This document shows, piece by piece, positions 15,242-24,588 of a DNA stretch of 58,123 bases (positions are counted from its first letter, which is position 1; each line of letters begins with the position of its first letter). The DNA is taken from positions 1 through 58,123 of the forward strand of contig JBDNYM010000009.1 in NCBI GenBank assembly GCA_047722305.1, read 5' to 3'. Source of the DNA: JAKVJE01 sp047722305. GTDB lineage: Bacteria > Actinomycetota > Actinomycetes > Actinomycetales > Microbacteriaceae. The position numbers and the translations under genes are program-made. Below the pieces are notes generated by a model. The model was not told where the DNA came from, did not search any database, and worked only from the letters and a program-made list of their open reading frames with translations.

Positions 15242-16237
15242 ATGCCAGTTGTTTCGATCGTCATCCCCATCTACAATGTTGCTGAATACCTCAGCACATG
15301 TTTGCAAAGCGTTACCCAGCAGACATACAAGGACATACAAGTAATTCTTGTCGATGATGGCTCAACAGACCAATCCTCGTCGATCTGTGATCAATTTGCT
15401 GGCAGGATGTCAACACAAGTGGACGTCATTGTCATTCACCAACGGAATTCAGGTTTGTCAGCAGCCAGGAACCGTGGACTAGAAAGAGCAACCGGGAGAT
15501 TCATCCTCTTCCTGGACTCGGACGATTATGTTCATCAGACCTTAGTCGCTGACTGTGTAGCTGAGCTAACGGCTCACTCCTATGACATAGTCTTTTTCAA
15601 TTATGATCGCATTGCTGCTGGCAGACATAGGACGAACAACAGGTTTCCCCACTATCGATCTGGCAACAGTTCTCAAGTCCTGCAAAGTATTTTTAGTCAT
15701 CACCTTGACAACTTTGCATGGAGTTTTATGGCTCTTCGAGACCTCTATGACGGGATCAGGTTCCCTCTTGCTCGCAACTACGAAGATAGAGCCACGACAT
15801 ACCGACTTGTCGGACGAGCTAAAGCTATCGGCTTCATATCCCGCTCACTCTACTACTATCGCGTCCGACAGGATTCAATCACAAAAAACTTTGCTGATGG
15901 TGATGCCAAATCCGAGGTAACTACCTATCACGAACAGTACTCTTGGATTGTTGACCGGTATCCGGCATTGGCAAATGCTCAGCAACGGTACTTTGTCCAA
16001 GAGCTAATGAATGATTTCGGAGATACAGTCAGGCCTATCTCGTTCAAGGCCAATATCACATCAAGATATATCCTTAAACATCTAATCCACGATATTGTCT
16101 CCGATACCGGGATCAGAGGATATCCAGGATCATTCTTCGTAAAGTACTGGCTCATGCGCCTTGGCATCCTACATACACTGCAGTACCTCAAGTCATATTT
16201 TTTTTACTTCAAGGGGCTAAGACGTGTCATCAATTAG
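15242..16237 (+). CDS. Family GT2 glycosyltransferase
   Basis: A 331-aa inverting GT-A glycosyltransferase. The N-terminal nucleotide-sugar domain is clear: VSIVIPIYNVAEYLSTCLQS at the very start, VILVDDGSTDQSS, LSAARNRGLERATG, and the DXD-type metal motif FLDSDDYV near residue 97. The C-terminal 130 residues are basic and hydrophobic, without a clear transmembrane segment. The gene lies 96 bp after the GT4 gene, and its last 14 nt overlap the next gene in another frame, so those two are probably translated together. It likely adds one sugar to the lipid-linked repeat unit. Confidence 0.85.
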   Translation: MPVVSIVIPIYNVAEYLSTCLQSVTQQTYKDIQVILVDDGSTDQSSSICDQFAGRMSTQVDVIVIHQRNSGLSAARNRGLERATGRFILFLDSDDYVHQTLVADCVAELTAHSYDIVFFNYDRIAAGRHRTNNRFPHYRSGNSSQVLQSIFSHHLDNFAWSFMALRDLYDGIRFPLARNYEDRATTYRLVGRAKAIGFISRSLYYYRVRQDSITKNFADGDAKSEVTTYHEQYSWIVDRYPALANAQQRYFVQELMNDFGDTVRPISFKANITSRYILKHLIHDIVSDTGIRGYPGSFFVKYWLMRLGILHTLQYLKSYFFYFKGLRRVIN

Positions 16238-17324
16238 GCGTCAATTTCAGTACATATTCGGTGCAGAAAAAATTGGATTTCTTCGAAACATTCGAAATGT
16301 GTATAAAGAGGATGATGCTTCGGATCGTCTCTCAATACTTAGCACAGAGAGTCGATGCTTTATTCTCGGAGCAGCCGATTATGGCAACTTGGGGGACATA
16401 GCGATCTCTTACGCGCAAGAACATTTTTTGCATAGCTTCTTTCAGGACACATTTGAAGTGCAAACGGGCCATTTCTGGGAGAATTACCGAGCTTTGAAAC
16501 GAGAACTCAGACCCTCCGACTTGATCATGCTCCAAGGGGGAGGGAACATGGGGAATCTGTACGAGTGGTTCGAGATTGAACGTTGCGAAATCATCTCACT
16601 GTTCCCCAACAACCACATTGTCATCTTTCCGCAGACAATGGATTACAGAGAGTCAGGTAGGGGCCTCCTACGCTACAGTGCGAAGACGTATGCAAAGCAT
16701 GGCAAGATGTTGCATCTCGCAGCGCGCGAACGCCATTCGTATGAGCGAATGCGGGCCGTGTATCCAAAAAACGACATATTGTGCGTTCCCGATATCGTCC
16801 TGAGTTTAGGAACTGATCCTCTGTTCCAAGGACCAATCACAAAGCCACAAAACAAATTACTTCTCTGTATTCGAAGCGACGCCGAGCAGGCAGACCTGCG
16901 TTTGCAGCTATCACAAGTTCTGGACTATGCAACGCAGCATAACTTTGACACTGAACGCACGGATACCGTGATTTCTACCGACTTCATTCCTGTGAGTCGT
17001 CGCTTCCAATATCTGTCTGACCTGATCGCCCAATTTCGATCTGCTCGAATCATCGTGACAGACCGGCTACACGGTATGATCCTAGCAGCGCTTGCGGGGG
17101 TCCCCTGCTTGGCCCTGTCCAATTCCAACGGAAAGGTTGAAGGCGTCTACCAGTGGATCGCCAACGACGTCAGTTGGGTTAAATTCGCAAGTCAGGGTTC
17201 TCCAGTTACACCTCTGTTGGACCAACTCGTTCATATGGGAGGCCAGCAGACGACCCCTTTCCCGGCAGACCAGGTAAACTTAATGTTTGCGCCGCTCGTG
17301 TCGACCATTAAGTCGTTGACTTAA
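16224..17324 (+). CDS. Polysaccharide pyruvyl transferase family protein
   Basis: A 366-aa protein of the CsaB/WcaK-type polysaccharide pyruvyltransferase family, which ketal-links pyruvate from phosphoenolpyruvate to a sugar. Family marks are ILGAADYGNLGDIAISYA at about residues 47-64, LIMLQGGGNMGNLY, the helix-strand FPQTMDY, ARERHSYERM, and the conserved late motif IIVTDRLHGMILAALAGVPC. Pyruvylation would add negative charge alongside glucuronate from Ugd. The start is a GTG inside the end of the upstream GT2 gene (14-nt overlap). Some relatives act without a pyruvyl donor, so the exact reaction is inferred from family. Confidence 0.8.
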   Translation: MSSIRRQFQYIFGAEKIGFLRNIRNVYKEDDASDRLSILSTESRCFILGAADYGNLGDIAISYAQEHFLHSFFQDTFEVQTGHFWENYRALKRELRPSDLIMLQGGGNMGNLYEWFEIERCEIISLFPNNHIVIFPQTMDYRESGRGLLRYSAKTYAKHGKMLHLAARERHSYERMRAVYPKNDILCVPDIVLSLGTDPLFQGPITKPQNKLLLCIRSDAEQADLRLQLSQVLDYATQHNFDTERTDTVISTDFIPVSRRFQYLSDLIAQFRSARIIVTDRLHGMILAALAGVPCLALSNSNGKVEGVYQWIANDVSWVKFASQGSPVTPLLDQLVHMGGQQTTPFPADQVNLMFAPLVSTIKSLT

Positions 17325-17379
17325 ACACCTTGATGTTACGGTAGCGTAGTAATTATTTGGAGGAGGAACACAGGACCGG

Positions 17380-18756
17380 ATGTCAACAGTTCTGCTTATT
17401 TCATTCTTAGTGTTCCTGCTCTTTATAGGCTCAGGCATACCAAAATCAAGCTTCGTGTCACCACACGTACTTCTTCTCGTTCCCTTTATAGTTGCTCTTA
17501 TATACGGCCTTCTATTTTACGGCTTTCCCGTATTCACCTTATCTTCACAAACCTGCTTCCTGATCGCTATTGGCTGTGCGGCATTTTTATTAGCGTGCAT
17601 ATTCGCCCACATCCTCTTTCGGGCAAAACAAGGAACGTATATACCAAAGAACGATCCCAGTCCGGTGGCGCTTCCTTCCCTTTTCTACATCCTTCTCCTT
17701 GCATTTAACTGCTTCACATTCATCCTGGTCTATCGATCTGAAGCCATTCTTGTGAACCAACAAGGGGCGCAATCAGGTACCTTAGCCGATACTATCTCTT
17801 CATATAATGACTTAAGCAAGTTTGGTGCGACCGATGTCGCTCTGACTGGTATCCCCTCCTATCTTTTTCAGGTGGCGTACGCTAGCTGCTTTGTCCTAGG
17901 GTACTTGATTGCAAAACAGGCGATGAGCGACACAAAGCGTTTTTCCTGGTTATGCACAATTACCTACCTTATTTCTTCGTTCGGACTCCTCCTCATTGGG
18001 AGCAGAAGCCTCACCATATCTTCGTTTGTAGGTCTCGGAATTATGTTCATTCTGATCGCCATTCGTCAGAAGAAGCTTCCATCATTATCGAAACTTCCAA
18101 CGAGGATTGTTCTACCCATCTTGCTCGGTGCGTTCGCAGTGGTTGCAGCCTTTTTCGTCTTTATGCCGGTCATCGGGCGAGATCTTGGCACTTTTAGCCT
18201 TCGCGAATATATCGCGGTTTATCTTTCTGCACCGCTAAAGAACTTAGATATGTATATTTCTAGCGGCTATACTTCCAGTTCACTTTTCGGACAAAACACC
18301 TTCACCAGACTTTACGACAGCTTGTCCAAAATCAGCACGATAGACTCATCGAATCTCGCCACTATCAAACAATACCAAAGTTTCCAAGGCCACTTCTTGG
18401 GGAATGTATATTCTACTTTCCAGGCCCCACTGACAGATTTTGGGTATTTGGGCGCTATTGTAATGGTCGCCATTATCGGATTCGTGATGCAGGCGCTCTA
18501 TGAAAGAGCCCTCCACGGCACGCATTCAACCCGGATTCCATACTCAGTTTTGTTCTATGGGTACTTGGGGTATAGCCTTTTCTACTCTTTCTTCTCCAAT
18601 ATGTTCTATGAAACGGTCGTCTCCACTGGATTCCTCAAATTCACAGTGTCACTGATCATTATCAAGGTAGTTATCCACCGATTTTCTAGCCGGTCAACCC
18701 ACATCAGAACACCGTACACACCTGATCAACCACTAAAAAGGGAAGATTCAACATGA
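17380..18756 (+). CDS. wzy: O-antigen/exopolysaccharide repeat-unit polymerase (Wzy-like)
   Basis: A 458-aa multi-pass membrane protein with about ten to twelve hydrophobic segments spread over its length and one larger extracytoplasmic loop at about residues 270-335. This is the topology expected of a Wzy polymerase, which joins lipid-linked repeat units outside the membrane. The central segment SFGLLLIGSRSLTISSFVGLGI carries the Arg commonly found in such polymerases. Wzy proteins show little sequence identity, so the call rests on topology and on position between glycosyltransferases in a locus that also has a Wzx-like flippase and a Wzz/kinase. The start has GGAGGAGG upstream. The stop overlaps the next gene by ATGA. 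Confidence 0.7.
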   Translation: MSTVLLISFLVFLLFIGSGIPKSSFVSPHVLLLVPFIVALIYGLLFYGFPVFTLSSQTCFLIAIGCAAFLLACIFAHILFRAKQGTYIPKNDPSPVALPSLFYILLLAFNCFTFILVYRSEAILVNQQGAQSGTLADTISSYNDLSKFGATDVALTGIPSYLFQVAYASCFVLGYLIAKQAMSDTKRFSWLCTITYLISSFGLLLIGSRSLTISSFVGLGIMFILIAIRQKKLPSLSKLPTRIVLPILLGAFAVVAAFFVFMPVIGRDLGTFSLREYIAVYLSAPLKNLDMYISSGYTSSSLFGQNTFTRLYDSLSKISTIDSSNLATIKQYQSFQGHFLGNVYSTFQAPLTDFGYLGAIVMVAIIGFVMQALYERALHGTHSTRIPYSVLFYGYLGYSLFYSFFSNMFYETVVSTGFLKFTVSLIIIKVVIHRFSSRSTHIRTPYTPDQPLKREDST

Positions 18757-19781
18757 GCGATCTTCCATTGATCTCAGTGATTATTCCGGTATTCCATACC
18801 GCCCCCCAGATATTATCTCGATGTTTAGAGAGCGTCAGCGCACAGAGTGACGATATCCGCCTCGAGTGCATCATCGTTTTTGACGGACAACCGAGCTCTG
18901 ATTTGCAGAAGGTCGTTTCCCACTGTGAGCTAGGCCTAATGCGAGTGGAGACGATCGCCCATGCCGGCGTCTCTTGCGCCAGAAACAAAGGACTTTCCGT
19001 TGCGAGTGGAGAATGGATTTGTTTCCTTGACGCTGATGATCGATTGAGTACTCATGGACTCAGAGTTCTTACCCAATACGGAGCGGACCATCGTTGTCAG
19101 ATTATCCAGGGTGGCTATCGCACAGTTCTCGCCACATCCTCTGAGGTACACCGCTTTGCAACTACGGAAAGCCTTTTGGTTGGGGATGCCATACTGACAT
19201 TCCGGAGGGCAGTTCTGCAACCAGATTCCGGGGCGAGCGCCGTGTGGAGTAAGTTATTCCGCAGGTCGTTTCTGTGCCAAAACACGATCTCATTCAACGA
19301 GCGACTCCGGCTTGGTGAAGATACCCTCTTTGTTTTTCAAGCTTCAACAAGAGCCGCGGCAATCGGCTGCGTACCCGAAATTGTGTATGAGTACATCAGA
19401 AGCAGTAAGTCAGCTGTAAGGTCGTTCAAAGACAGTTACCCCGCTGACGTTGAGGATTCGATGTGCGCTATGAACCACCAGGTTCGTTCCAATCCCGACG
19501 CCGATCTCTTCCGTGATGCGTTCGAGCGCTACGTCCTGTTCCATGCGCTCCTGGTCCAGATGCATTTCGTCTTCAACGATCAAGCCCCTTGGCAGGAGCA
19601 GCAGAGAAGAGCCAGATATCGCGAACTTACTCATAATCGTGAGGTGTCACGATATCTCACCTGGAAAAACATCTTCTCCTTCCCTGTCCCAAAGGCGATT
19701 TCCCTCATCGCCCTCAAATTCACCTTTTACCGCCTTAGCAGGGCGATTTCCAATGTCCGGAGACGCCAGCTATCGCAGTAG
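18753..19781 (+). CDS. Family GT2 glycosyltransferase
   Basis: A 342-aa GT-A type glycosyltransferase, translationally coupled to the polymerase gene by a 4-nt overlap. Landmarks are LISVIIPVFHTAPQILSRCL at the N-terminus, ECIIVFDGQPS in place of the usual VDDGS strand, GVSCARNKGLSVASGEW, and the metal motif FLDADDRLS near residue 93. SGASAVWSKLFRRSFL and FNERLRLGEDTLFVFQA match the C-terminal half of capsule GT2 enzymes. It is the last plus-strand gene of the island; the flippase faces it. The substrate is unknown. Confidence 0.83.
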   Translation: MSDLPLISVIIPVFHTAPQILSRCLESVSAQSDDIRLECIIVFDGQPSSDLQKVVSHCELGLMRVETIAHAGVSCARNKGLSVASGEWICFLDADDRLSTHGLRVLTQYGADHRCQIIQGGYRTVLATSSEVHRFATTESLLVGDAILTFRRAVLQPDSGASAVWSKLFRRSFLCQNTISFNERLRLGEDTLFVFQASTRAAAIGCVPEIVYEYIRSSKSAVRSFKDSYPADVEDSMCAMNHQVRSNPDADLFRDAFERYVLFHALLVQMHFVFNDQAPWQEQQRRARYRELTHNREVSRYLTWKNIFSFPVPKAISLIALKFTFYRLSRAISNVRRRQLSQ

Positions 19782-19937
19782 CCAGCCTCGAGCTCCTTAC
19801 TCTCTTGGATCGCTCCACCGGGATTCTTCGCGATAATGCTTATCGCTCCCAACGGAACACCAGTTTGTAACATCAGCAGTCATCCCGGATACACCAGCCG
19901 GGCTGCCCCCCCCACGATCGAAACTCGCACTTCCAGG
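19782..19937. other. Convergent spacer between the GT2 and flippase genes
   Basis: 156 bp with no recognisable gene or terminator hairpin. It contains a run of eight C near 19905. Confidence 0.4.
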
Positions 19938-21377
19938 TCAAACAGAACGGTTCAGATACCTCGAAACACGACGCTGTCGTAGCACTTCTTTGGCAACCGG
20001 ATAAACGCAGCCCGCTTGAACTCCGCACACCACTAAAACAAGTCCGATATTGATCGCGATGTAATGGGGGAATCTCAGCGACATAACACAGCTTTGCGCC
20101 ACGAGGATCAGTACCGTGGAAATCAAGAGAAGAATATTGACTTTTATCCGCATGATAGAACCGGCACGTACCATTCGCTGGATAAGAACAACCATATTAC
20201 TTGCAGCCATAGCGATGCACGGCCCAAAGAGCCCGATACTCGGGATGAGAGCCCAAGTGATGCCAACACAGACGAGAGATCCAAAAAGAGTGGTAGACAT
20301 GAGAGTCCCTGTACGCATACTTGAAGTGAAGACGCTCCCATAGAAGGCATTTAAAGCATTAAAGTATACAGCTAAGGCGAGAATCGGCATCAGTATCCAA
20401 CCAGCGAAGAATTCTTTTTGAAGCATAATACTTGCCAACCATGGAGAAAGAAGAATAAACATCGATGTTCCCACTGACATGACTGCTTGGAGACAAGTAT
20501 AGATAACGGTGAAGAAGTGATTGACCCCAGACTTTCGATATTCCTGAAATGCAGACAATGTCCAAGCCTGTTGAAAAATCTGATACACCGCATCAATAAG
20601 GTTCGGAAGTTTCGTAGCGGCCGCGAATAATCCGGTGGCGCTTATTCCCATCATTCCAGTGATAAAAAACCTATTAATACTTGTCCCCATCCACCAGAAC
20701 AACGCATTGGGAATCAACGGCACGGCGTACATACACATCCTCTTAAAAAGGACCAAGTCTTTGCTCGTGTGAGTGGAGTATATCCTGATATAAGTAAACT
20801 GTTTTCCCCAGATCAGATATATTACACACCCAACAACACTGCCCGCAGCGGTTGAGTATAGAAAACCATTGATGCCCCACCCCATAATAGCAATGAACAT
20901 CGCGGCTAAACCGCTCGTCATAAGCGATGAGAAAATAGACGACCAAGTCATCAATTTGATTTGATTTAACCCACGGGCGATGTTGCTAAAGTATGTCTGG
21001 AAAGCACCACTTGCATACACGAGTAAAAATTGAAGTTTATACCTACCTAGGCCACCAAAAAAACTGAGATCAAAAATGGGGAGGAGACAAAATACAACAA
21101 CACAACTTAACACTGTTACTATGAAGGCAATTGTTGCATAACGTTGTGTATCGTTTGCGTCGTCAATAATAAATCTCAGCGCAGCATCAGCCATAGACAA
21201 TGTGACAAGTGGGATAAGGAGCATCCGCACCGTAGTGGCCATATCTGTGATACCAAATTCCCTTGGACTCAGGAAATAAGTATAAAGAGGAACCAGAATA
21301 AATACGATAAGTCGCGTTGCAACAGTATTTAGAGTAAACAGACCAAGATTTACTGTAAGAGTCTTGTACTTACCCAT
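19938..21377 (-). CDS. wzx: Polysaccharide flippase (Wzx-like, MOP superfamily)
   Basis: A 479-aa membrane protein with about twelve to fourteen transmembrane segments, matching the polysaccharide_synt/MOP exporter family that flips lipid-linked repeat units. The N-terminal part TLTVNLGLFTLNTVATRLI and PLYTYFLSPREFGITDMA is typical, as is the mid-protein stretch SINRFFITGMMGISATGLFA. It is transcribed opposite to the glycosyltransferases and is the most AT-rich gene of the island by eye. A GGAATAAATC precedes the ATG, a weak ribosome binding site. It completes a Wzx/Wzy pathway with the polymerase and the Wzz/kinase. Confidence 0.85.
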   Translation of the reverse strand: MGKYKTLTVNLGLFTLNTVATRLIVFILVPLYTYFLSPREFGITDMATTVRMLLIPLVTLSMADAALRFIIDDANDTQRYATIAFIVTVLSCVVVFCLLPIFDLSFFGGLGRYKLQFLLVYASGAFQTYFSNIARGLNQIKLMTWSSIFSSLMTSGLAAMFIAIMGWGINGFLYSTAAGSVVGCVIYLIWGKQFTYIRIYSTHTSKDLVLFKRMCMYAVPLIPNALFWWMGTSINRFFITGMMGISATGLFAAATKLPNLIDAVYQIFQQAWTLSAFQEYRKSGVNHFFTVIYTCLQAVMSVGTSMFILLSPWLASIMLQKEFFAGWILMPILALAVYFNALNAFYGSVFTSSMRTGTLMSTTLFGSLVCVGITWALIPSIGLFGPCIAMAASNMVVLIQRMVRAGSIMRIKVNILLLISTVLILVAQSCVMSLRFPHYIAINIGLVLVVCGVQAGCVYPVAKEVLRQRRVSRYLNRSV

Positions 21378-21845
21378 GATTTATTCCGACTCCAGCACAA
21401 ATATTGGTAATATTTTTCCAGCTAAGCAGGTTAACTCCTGCTGCCCATCCTCAGATTTAGCGTGACACGTAGCTCTCATCATCTTGCTAATTCTGCCATC
21501 GTTTCACTCAACACCGACTTCATATGGAAATTTGCTTTGATTTCCTGATGCCTTTCTAAACGAATGTGCTGAGGACCCGGGCCCAATCCGGGAGAATCGA
21601 TTCGTACCACATCACCCATCATGCCTCGATTGAATATGGAGTCAGTTTCCGCCATGGTCCTTCATAGCCTATCAAGGCCTCTGACATACGCGGAGTCGGC
21701 GCCCGTCCTCTTTGTATCAGAGCAGCCTGGTATTCAGCGTTCGTCGGCCTTTCCCGCAGTTCCTCACCCCAAAGTTTGCACATTATTTGGTCCCCTGCGA
21801 CATTTCCACCTTATATGCCATGGCTAACTGCTAGCGCGCCTATGG
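21378..21845. other. Intergenic stretch at the right edge of the AT-rich island
   Basis: 468 bp. Base composition shifts from AT-rich to GC-rich within it. No intact reading frame, RNA or clear terminator is seen. The last 200 bp may belong to the decayed membrane-protein gene that follows. Confidence 0.4.
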
Positions 21846-22556
21846 GTGCCAGGCCTGGCGCGAGTCTTCCAGAGGAGTCACGATTACTCGGTGAGCCACG
21901 ACCTTTACGACATCCTTATCAACGGCAACGGCCTCTGGCTCTTATGGGCATACTTCATCGGCGAGCTCATCACCTACGACATCGTCAAGCTAGTACATAG
22001 CCGCTCCTATGACGTATGGATCGGTCTGCTGCTCATCGTCTGCTATTTCTTCACAGCCCACTACGCGCCCGACATACAGCTACCGTTCCAGATAGTCCAA
22101 CGGCGTGGAAACTGCCGGCTTCATACTGCTCTGCGTGGCCACGAAGAACCTGCTGCTACCGGCACAACGGGAGAAAGCCACGGGGCTGTTTCATAAGATT
22201 CATCCTCAGCTACATCGTCTGTGCCCTGGCCGCGATGCCGGGTCAACCCGGCATCGGTACACCAGACGAATGGATCGCTCTGCTCGGTATCCGTTCACGG
22301 ACCTGGCCAGCGGCGTGTTCCTCTTCTGCTTTGACTGGACGCTCCCGAATCCTGGAATATGCCATCAGGCACAGCACCGTGCTGTACGCAGTCAACGCGC
22401 TGATGCCCAACGTGGCCAAGTTCGTGGTCTTCCACATCCTGCATGTCAACGGTGCCACGCTGCCCTGAATCGCTCAGTGGCTGGTCAGCCGGCATACTCG
22501 TCACCATTCTCTCCATGCCCCTGATGGCCGTCGCCGACCTATTCATCCAGCGCGGG
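21846..22556 (+). pseudogene. Decayed multi-pass membrane protein gene, probably acyltransferase-3-like
   Basis: A hydrophobic protein can be followed through at least five frame changes. It runs GNGLWLLWAYFIGELITYD and IGLLLIVCYFFTAHY (to about 22100), then VETAGFILLCVATKNLLL (from 22105), then FILSYIVCALAAMPG (about 22200), then DLASGVFLFCFDWTLP (about 22300), then HSTVLYAVNALMPNVAKF (to 22468), and finally GWSAGILVTILSMPLMAVAD. Regularly spaced membrane helices and the LWLLWAYF opening recall O-acetylating acyltransferase-3 proteins, but the family call is tentative. An inactive modification gene next to a polysaccharide locus points to past gene turnover there. Confidence 0.5.
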
Positions 22557-23011
22557 ATGTGTGGTCAATCGGCTCACCGCGGCCAGGTAGGAGACGCGTG
22601 CACAGTGCCTGAGTGAAGGATGCATGACGAATCGGGGGGGCACGGAGGAGACCCTCCAACTCCAGTCTGTCAGCGGGTGCGCCATTCTTCCCAGGTGTGA
22701 ATGGCAACTGCTTCGCAAATTTCATCACGCCAATTGCCATGAGCACTGACAGGAAACGACTCTTCGACAAAGCCTCTCCGCGAGACGGAGCCAAGGCGCA
22801 GCCTGCTCGCTGGCCTGCAACAGCATGGTCTGGGGTTGCTGGTCATCTACCAGCCCAACACGATCAGCACGTTTCCGGTCACTGTCGCTCTGGGCCGAAT
22901 AGGGTCATCTCACTTGCGTCGCGCACGCTTACTCCGCAATACTGGGTATTGCCCGTGCGTGCAGTACCGTGCTGGGCCGTTTCTTTTTTATATGTGCGCG
23001 TAAGGGGTGTT
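22557..23011. other. Stretch without a recognisable gene before the glycosylphosphotransferase gene
   Basis: 455 bp. Several frames are open for 80-100 codons, but none has recognisable similarity or a good start. It probably holds further gene debris plus the promoter of the next gene. A run of seven G occurs near 22637. Confidence 0.35.
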
Positions 23012-24502
23012 GTGGCAGTCTCGGCCGTACCAGCGAATCTCGAGCGGAGTCAGGCCTCCGCCGAGCAGGGGCTGCGGGTCTACAGTCGCTACCTGCTGAT
23101 CTGCGACGCCATCGTCCTCGCCGCGGCTCTCGTTCTCACCCACCTCATCAGCTTCAGTCCAAGCACCGACCCCACTCTCTCCTTCACCGGGCGCCTCGCC
23201 GGCGTTCTCCCGCTCACCTACATCCCCATCTCCGTTGCCGGGGGATTTCTGTGGCTGGGGCTCATGAAGGCCACCCACGTGTACGACACGTTCACCGTCG
23301 GTGCGGGTGCGCAGGAGTACCAGCGGATCATCCGCGTCGCCCTCGAGTATTTCGGGGGAATCGCCATCCTCAGCTACCTGCTCAAGGCCGGGTTCTCACG
23401 CGCGTATTTCCTCATCGCCCTCCCCCTCGGCGTCGCCCTGCTGCTCATCAACCACTGGGGCTGGCGCCAATGGCTCACGGCCCAGCGAGCTCAAGGAAGA
23501 TTCACCGCCACGGCCCTGTTGGTTGGCGGTGCCGACACCGTGACCGCCGTTGCCAAAATGCTGGCCCCTGCTGGCAAAACGTCGGGCTATCGCCTAGTCG
23601 GGGCCTGCACTCCCGCAATGCAGCAGGATGAGCCCCTGGCCAAAACCGAGCTTCCGGTGCTGGGCGACCTCGACGACGCCCCTCGCGTCGCCGCCGCCCA
23701 AGGGGCGAGCACGGTGATCCTCACCGGATGCTCCGAGATGACCCCGGCGAAGGTCAAACAGCTCAGCTGGAGCCTCGAATCGACTCATCGGCACCTGGTG
23801 ATGGTGCCCAGCCTCATGGACTTCACCTCCGCCCGCATCACCACCCAGCCCGTCGCCGGTCTGTCGCTGATCCACATCGGGACACCGACCCTCGACCGGC
23901 GCGCCCGGCTCATCAAGCGCGTGACCGACATCGTCGTTGCCGGCATCGCACTCATCCTGGCCTCACCGCTGCTGCTCGTCACCGCACTGGCCGTCAAACT
24001 CAATGACCGCGGCCCCGTGTTCTTCCGCCAGACCCGCATCGGACGAAACGGCGAGCCCTTCTCCATACTCAAATTCCGTTCCATGCGGGTCGATGCGGAC
24101 GAGCACCTGGCCGAGCTGCTCAAGCAGCAGGACCGGGGAGATACCCCCCTGTTCAAGGTCGAAAACGACCCCCGTATCACAAGGATCGGCCGCTTCATTC
24201 GCAAGTACAGCATCGACGAGCTTCCCCAGCTCTTCAACGTACTGCGGGGCGATATGAGCCTGATCGGCCCCCGCCCGCAAGTGTCGGCTGAAGTCGTCCT
24301 CTACGATGCAACCGCCAGCCGCCGCCTCAACGCCAAGCCCGGGCTCACCGGCCTGTGGCAGGTCAGCGGGCGCTCCAACCTCACCTGGGAGCAGAGCATC
24401 CGCCTCGACTTGTACTACGTCGAGAACTGGTCGCTGATCGGCGACCTGCTCATCCTGGTCAAGACCGTCCGCGAAGTGCTGCACCCCACCGACGCGTACT
24501 GA
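23012..24502 (+). CDS. Exopolysaccharide polyprenyl glycosylphosphotransferase (WbaP/CpsE type)
   Basis: A 496-aa membrane enzyme that starts repeat-unit synthesis by moving a sugar-1-phosphate onto undecaprenyl phosphate. The N-terminal half has four to five transmembrane segments and a CoA-binding-like domain (LLVGGADTVTAVAKML). The C-terminal bacterial sugar transferase domain begins at about residue 290 with RLIKRVTDIVVAGIALI. It shows GPVFFRQTRIGRNGEPF, ILKFRSMRVDAD, the DELPQLFNVLRGDMSLIGPRP motif and KPGLTGLWQVSGRS, all family hallmarks. The GTG at 23012 follows AAGGGG with 4-5 nt spacing; the frame is open upstream across gene debris. It is GC-rich, so it is probably a resident gene serving an exchangeable island. 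Confidence 0.9.
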   Translation: MAVSAVPANLERSQASAEQGLRVYSRYLLICDAIVLAAALVLTHLISFSPSTDPTLSFTGRLAGVLPLTYIPISVAGGFLWLGLMKATHVYDTFTVGAGAQEYQRIIRVALEYFGGIAILSYLLKAGFSRAYFLIALPLGVALLLINHWGWRQWLTAQRAQGRFTATALLVGGADTVTAVAKMLAPAGKTSGYRLVGACTPAMQQDEPLAKTELPVLGDLDDAPRVAAAQGASTVILTGCSEMTPAKVKQLSWSLESTHRHLVMVPSLMDFTSARITTQPVAGLSLIHIGTPTLDRRARLIKRVTDIVVAGIALILASPLLLVTALAVKLNDRGPVFFRQTRIGRNGEPFSILKFRSMRVDADEHLAELLKQQDRGDTPLFKVENDPRITRIGRFIRKYSIDELPQLFNVLRGDMSLIGPRPQVSAEVVLYDATASRRLNAKPGLTGLWQVSGRSNLTWEQSIRLDLYYVENWSLIGDLLILVKTVREVLHPTDAY

Positions 24503-24574
24503 TCCCCTCCAGCCTTGTTCTCTCTGCAAAACTGCGCGACCGGCACCGTCGCCGGCCCTCGGCTGGCCTTGGAT

Positions 24575-24580
24575 TAGGAT
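24575..24580 (+). promoter_or_regulatory. -10 box of a leaderless promoter for the DUF4012 gene
   Basis: TAGGAT lies 8 nt before the GTG at 24589. Confidence 0.45.
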
Positions 24581-24588
24581 GATCCCCT

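Noticed and set aside
22543..22794. Minus-strand frame of 83 codons in the gene-poor stretch before the glycosylphosphotransferase
   Set aside because: No recognisable similarity and no ribosome binding site; I cannot tell it from debris.
22600..23000. Insertion-sequence remnant in the gene-poor stretch
   Set aside because: I looked for terminal inverted repeats and transposase motifs on both strands and saw none that could be supported.
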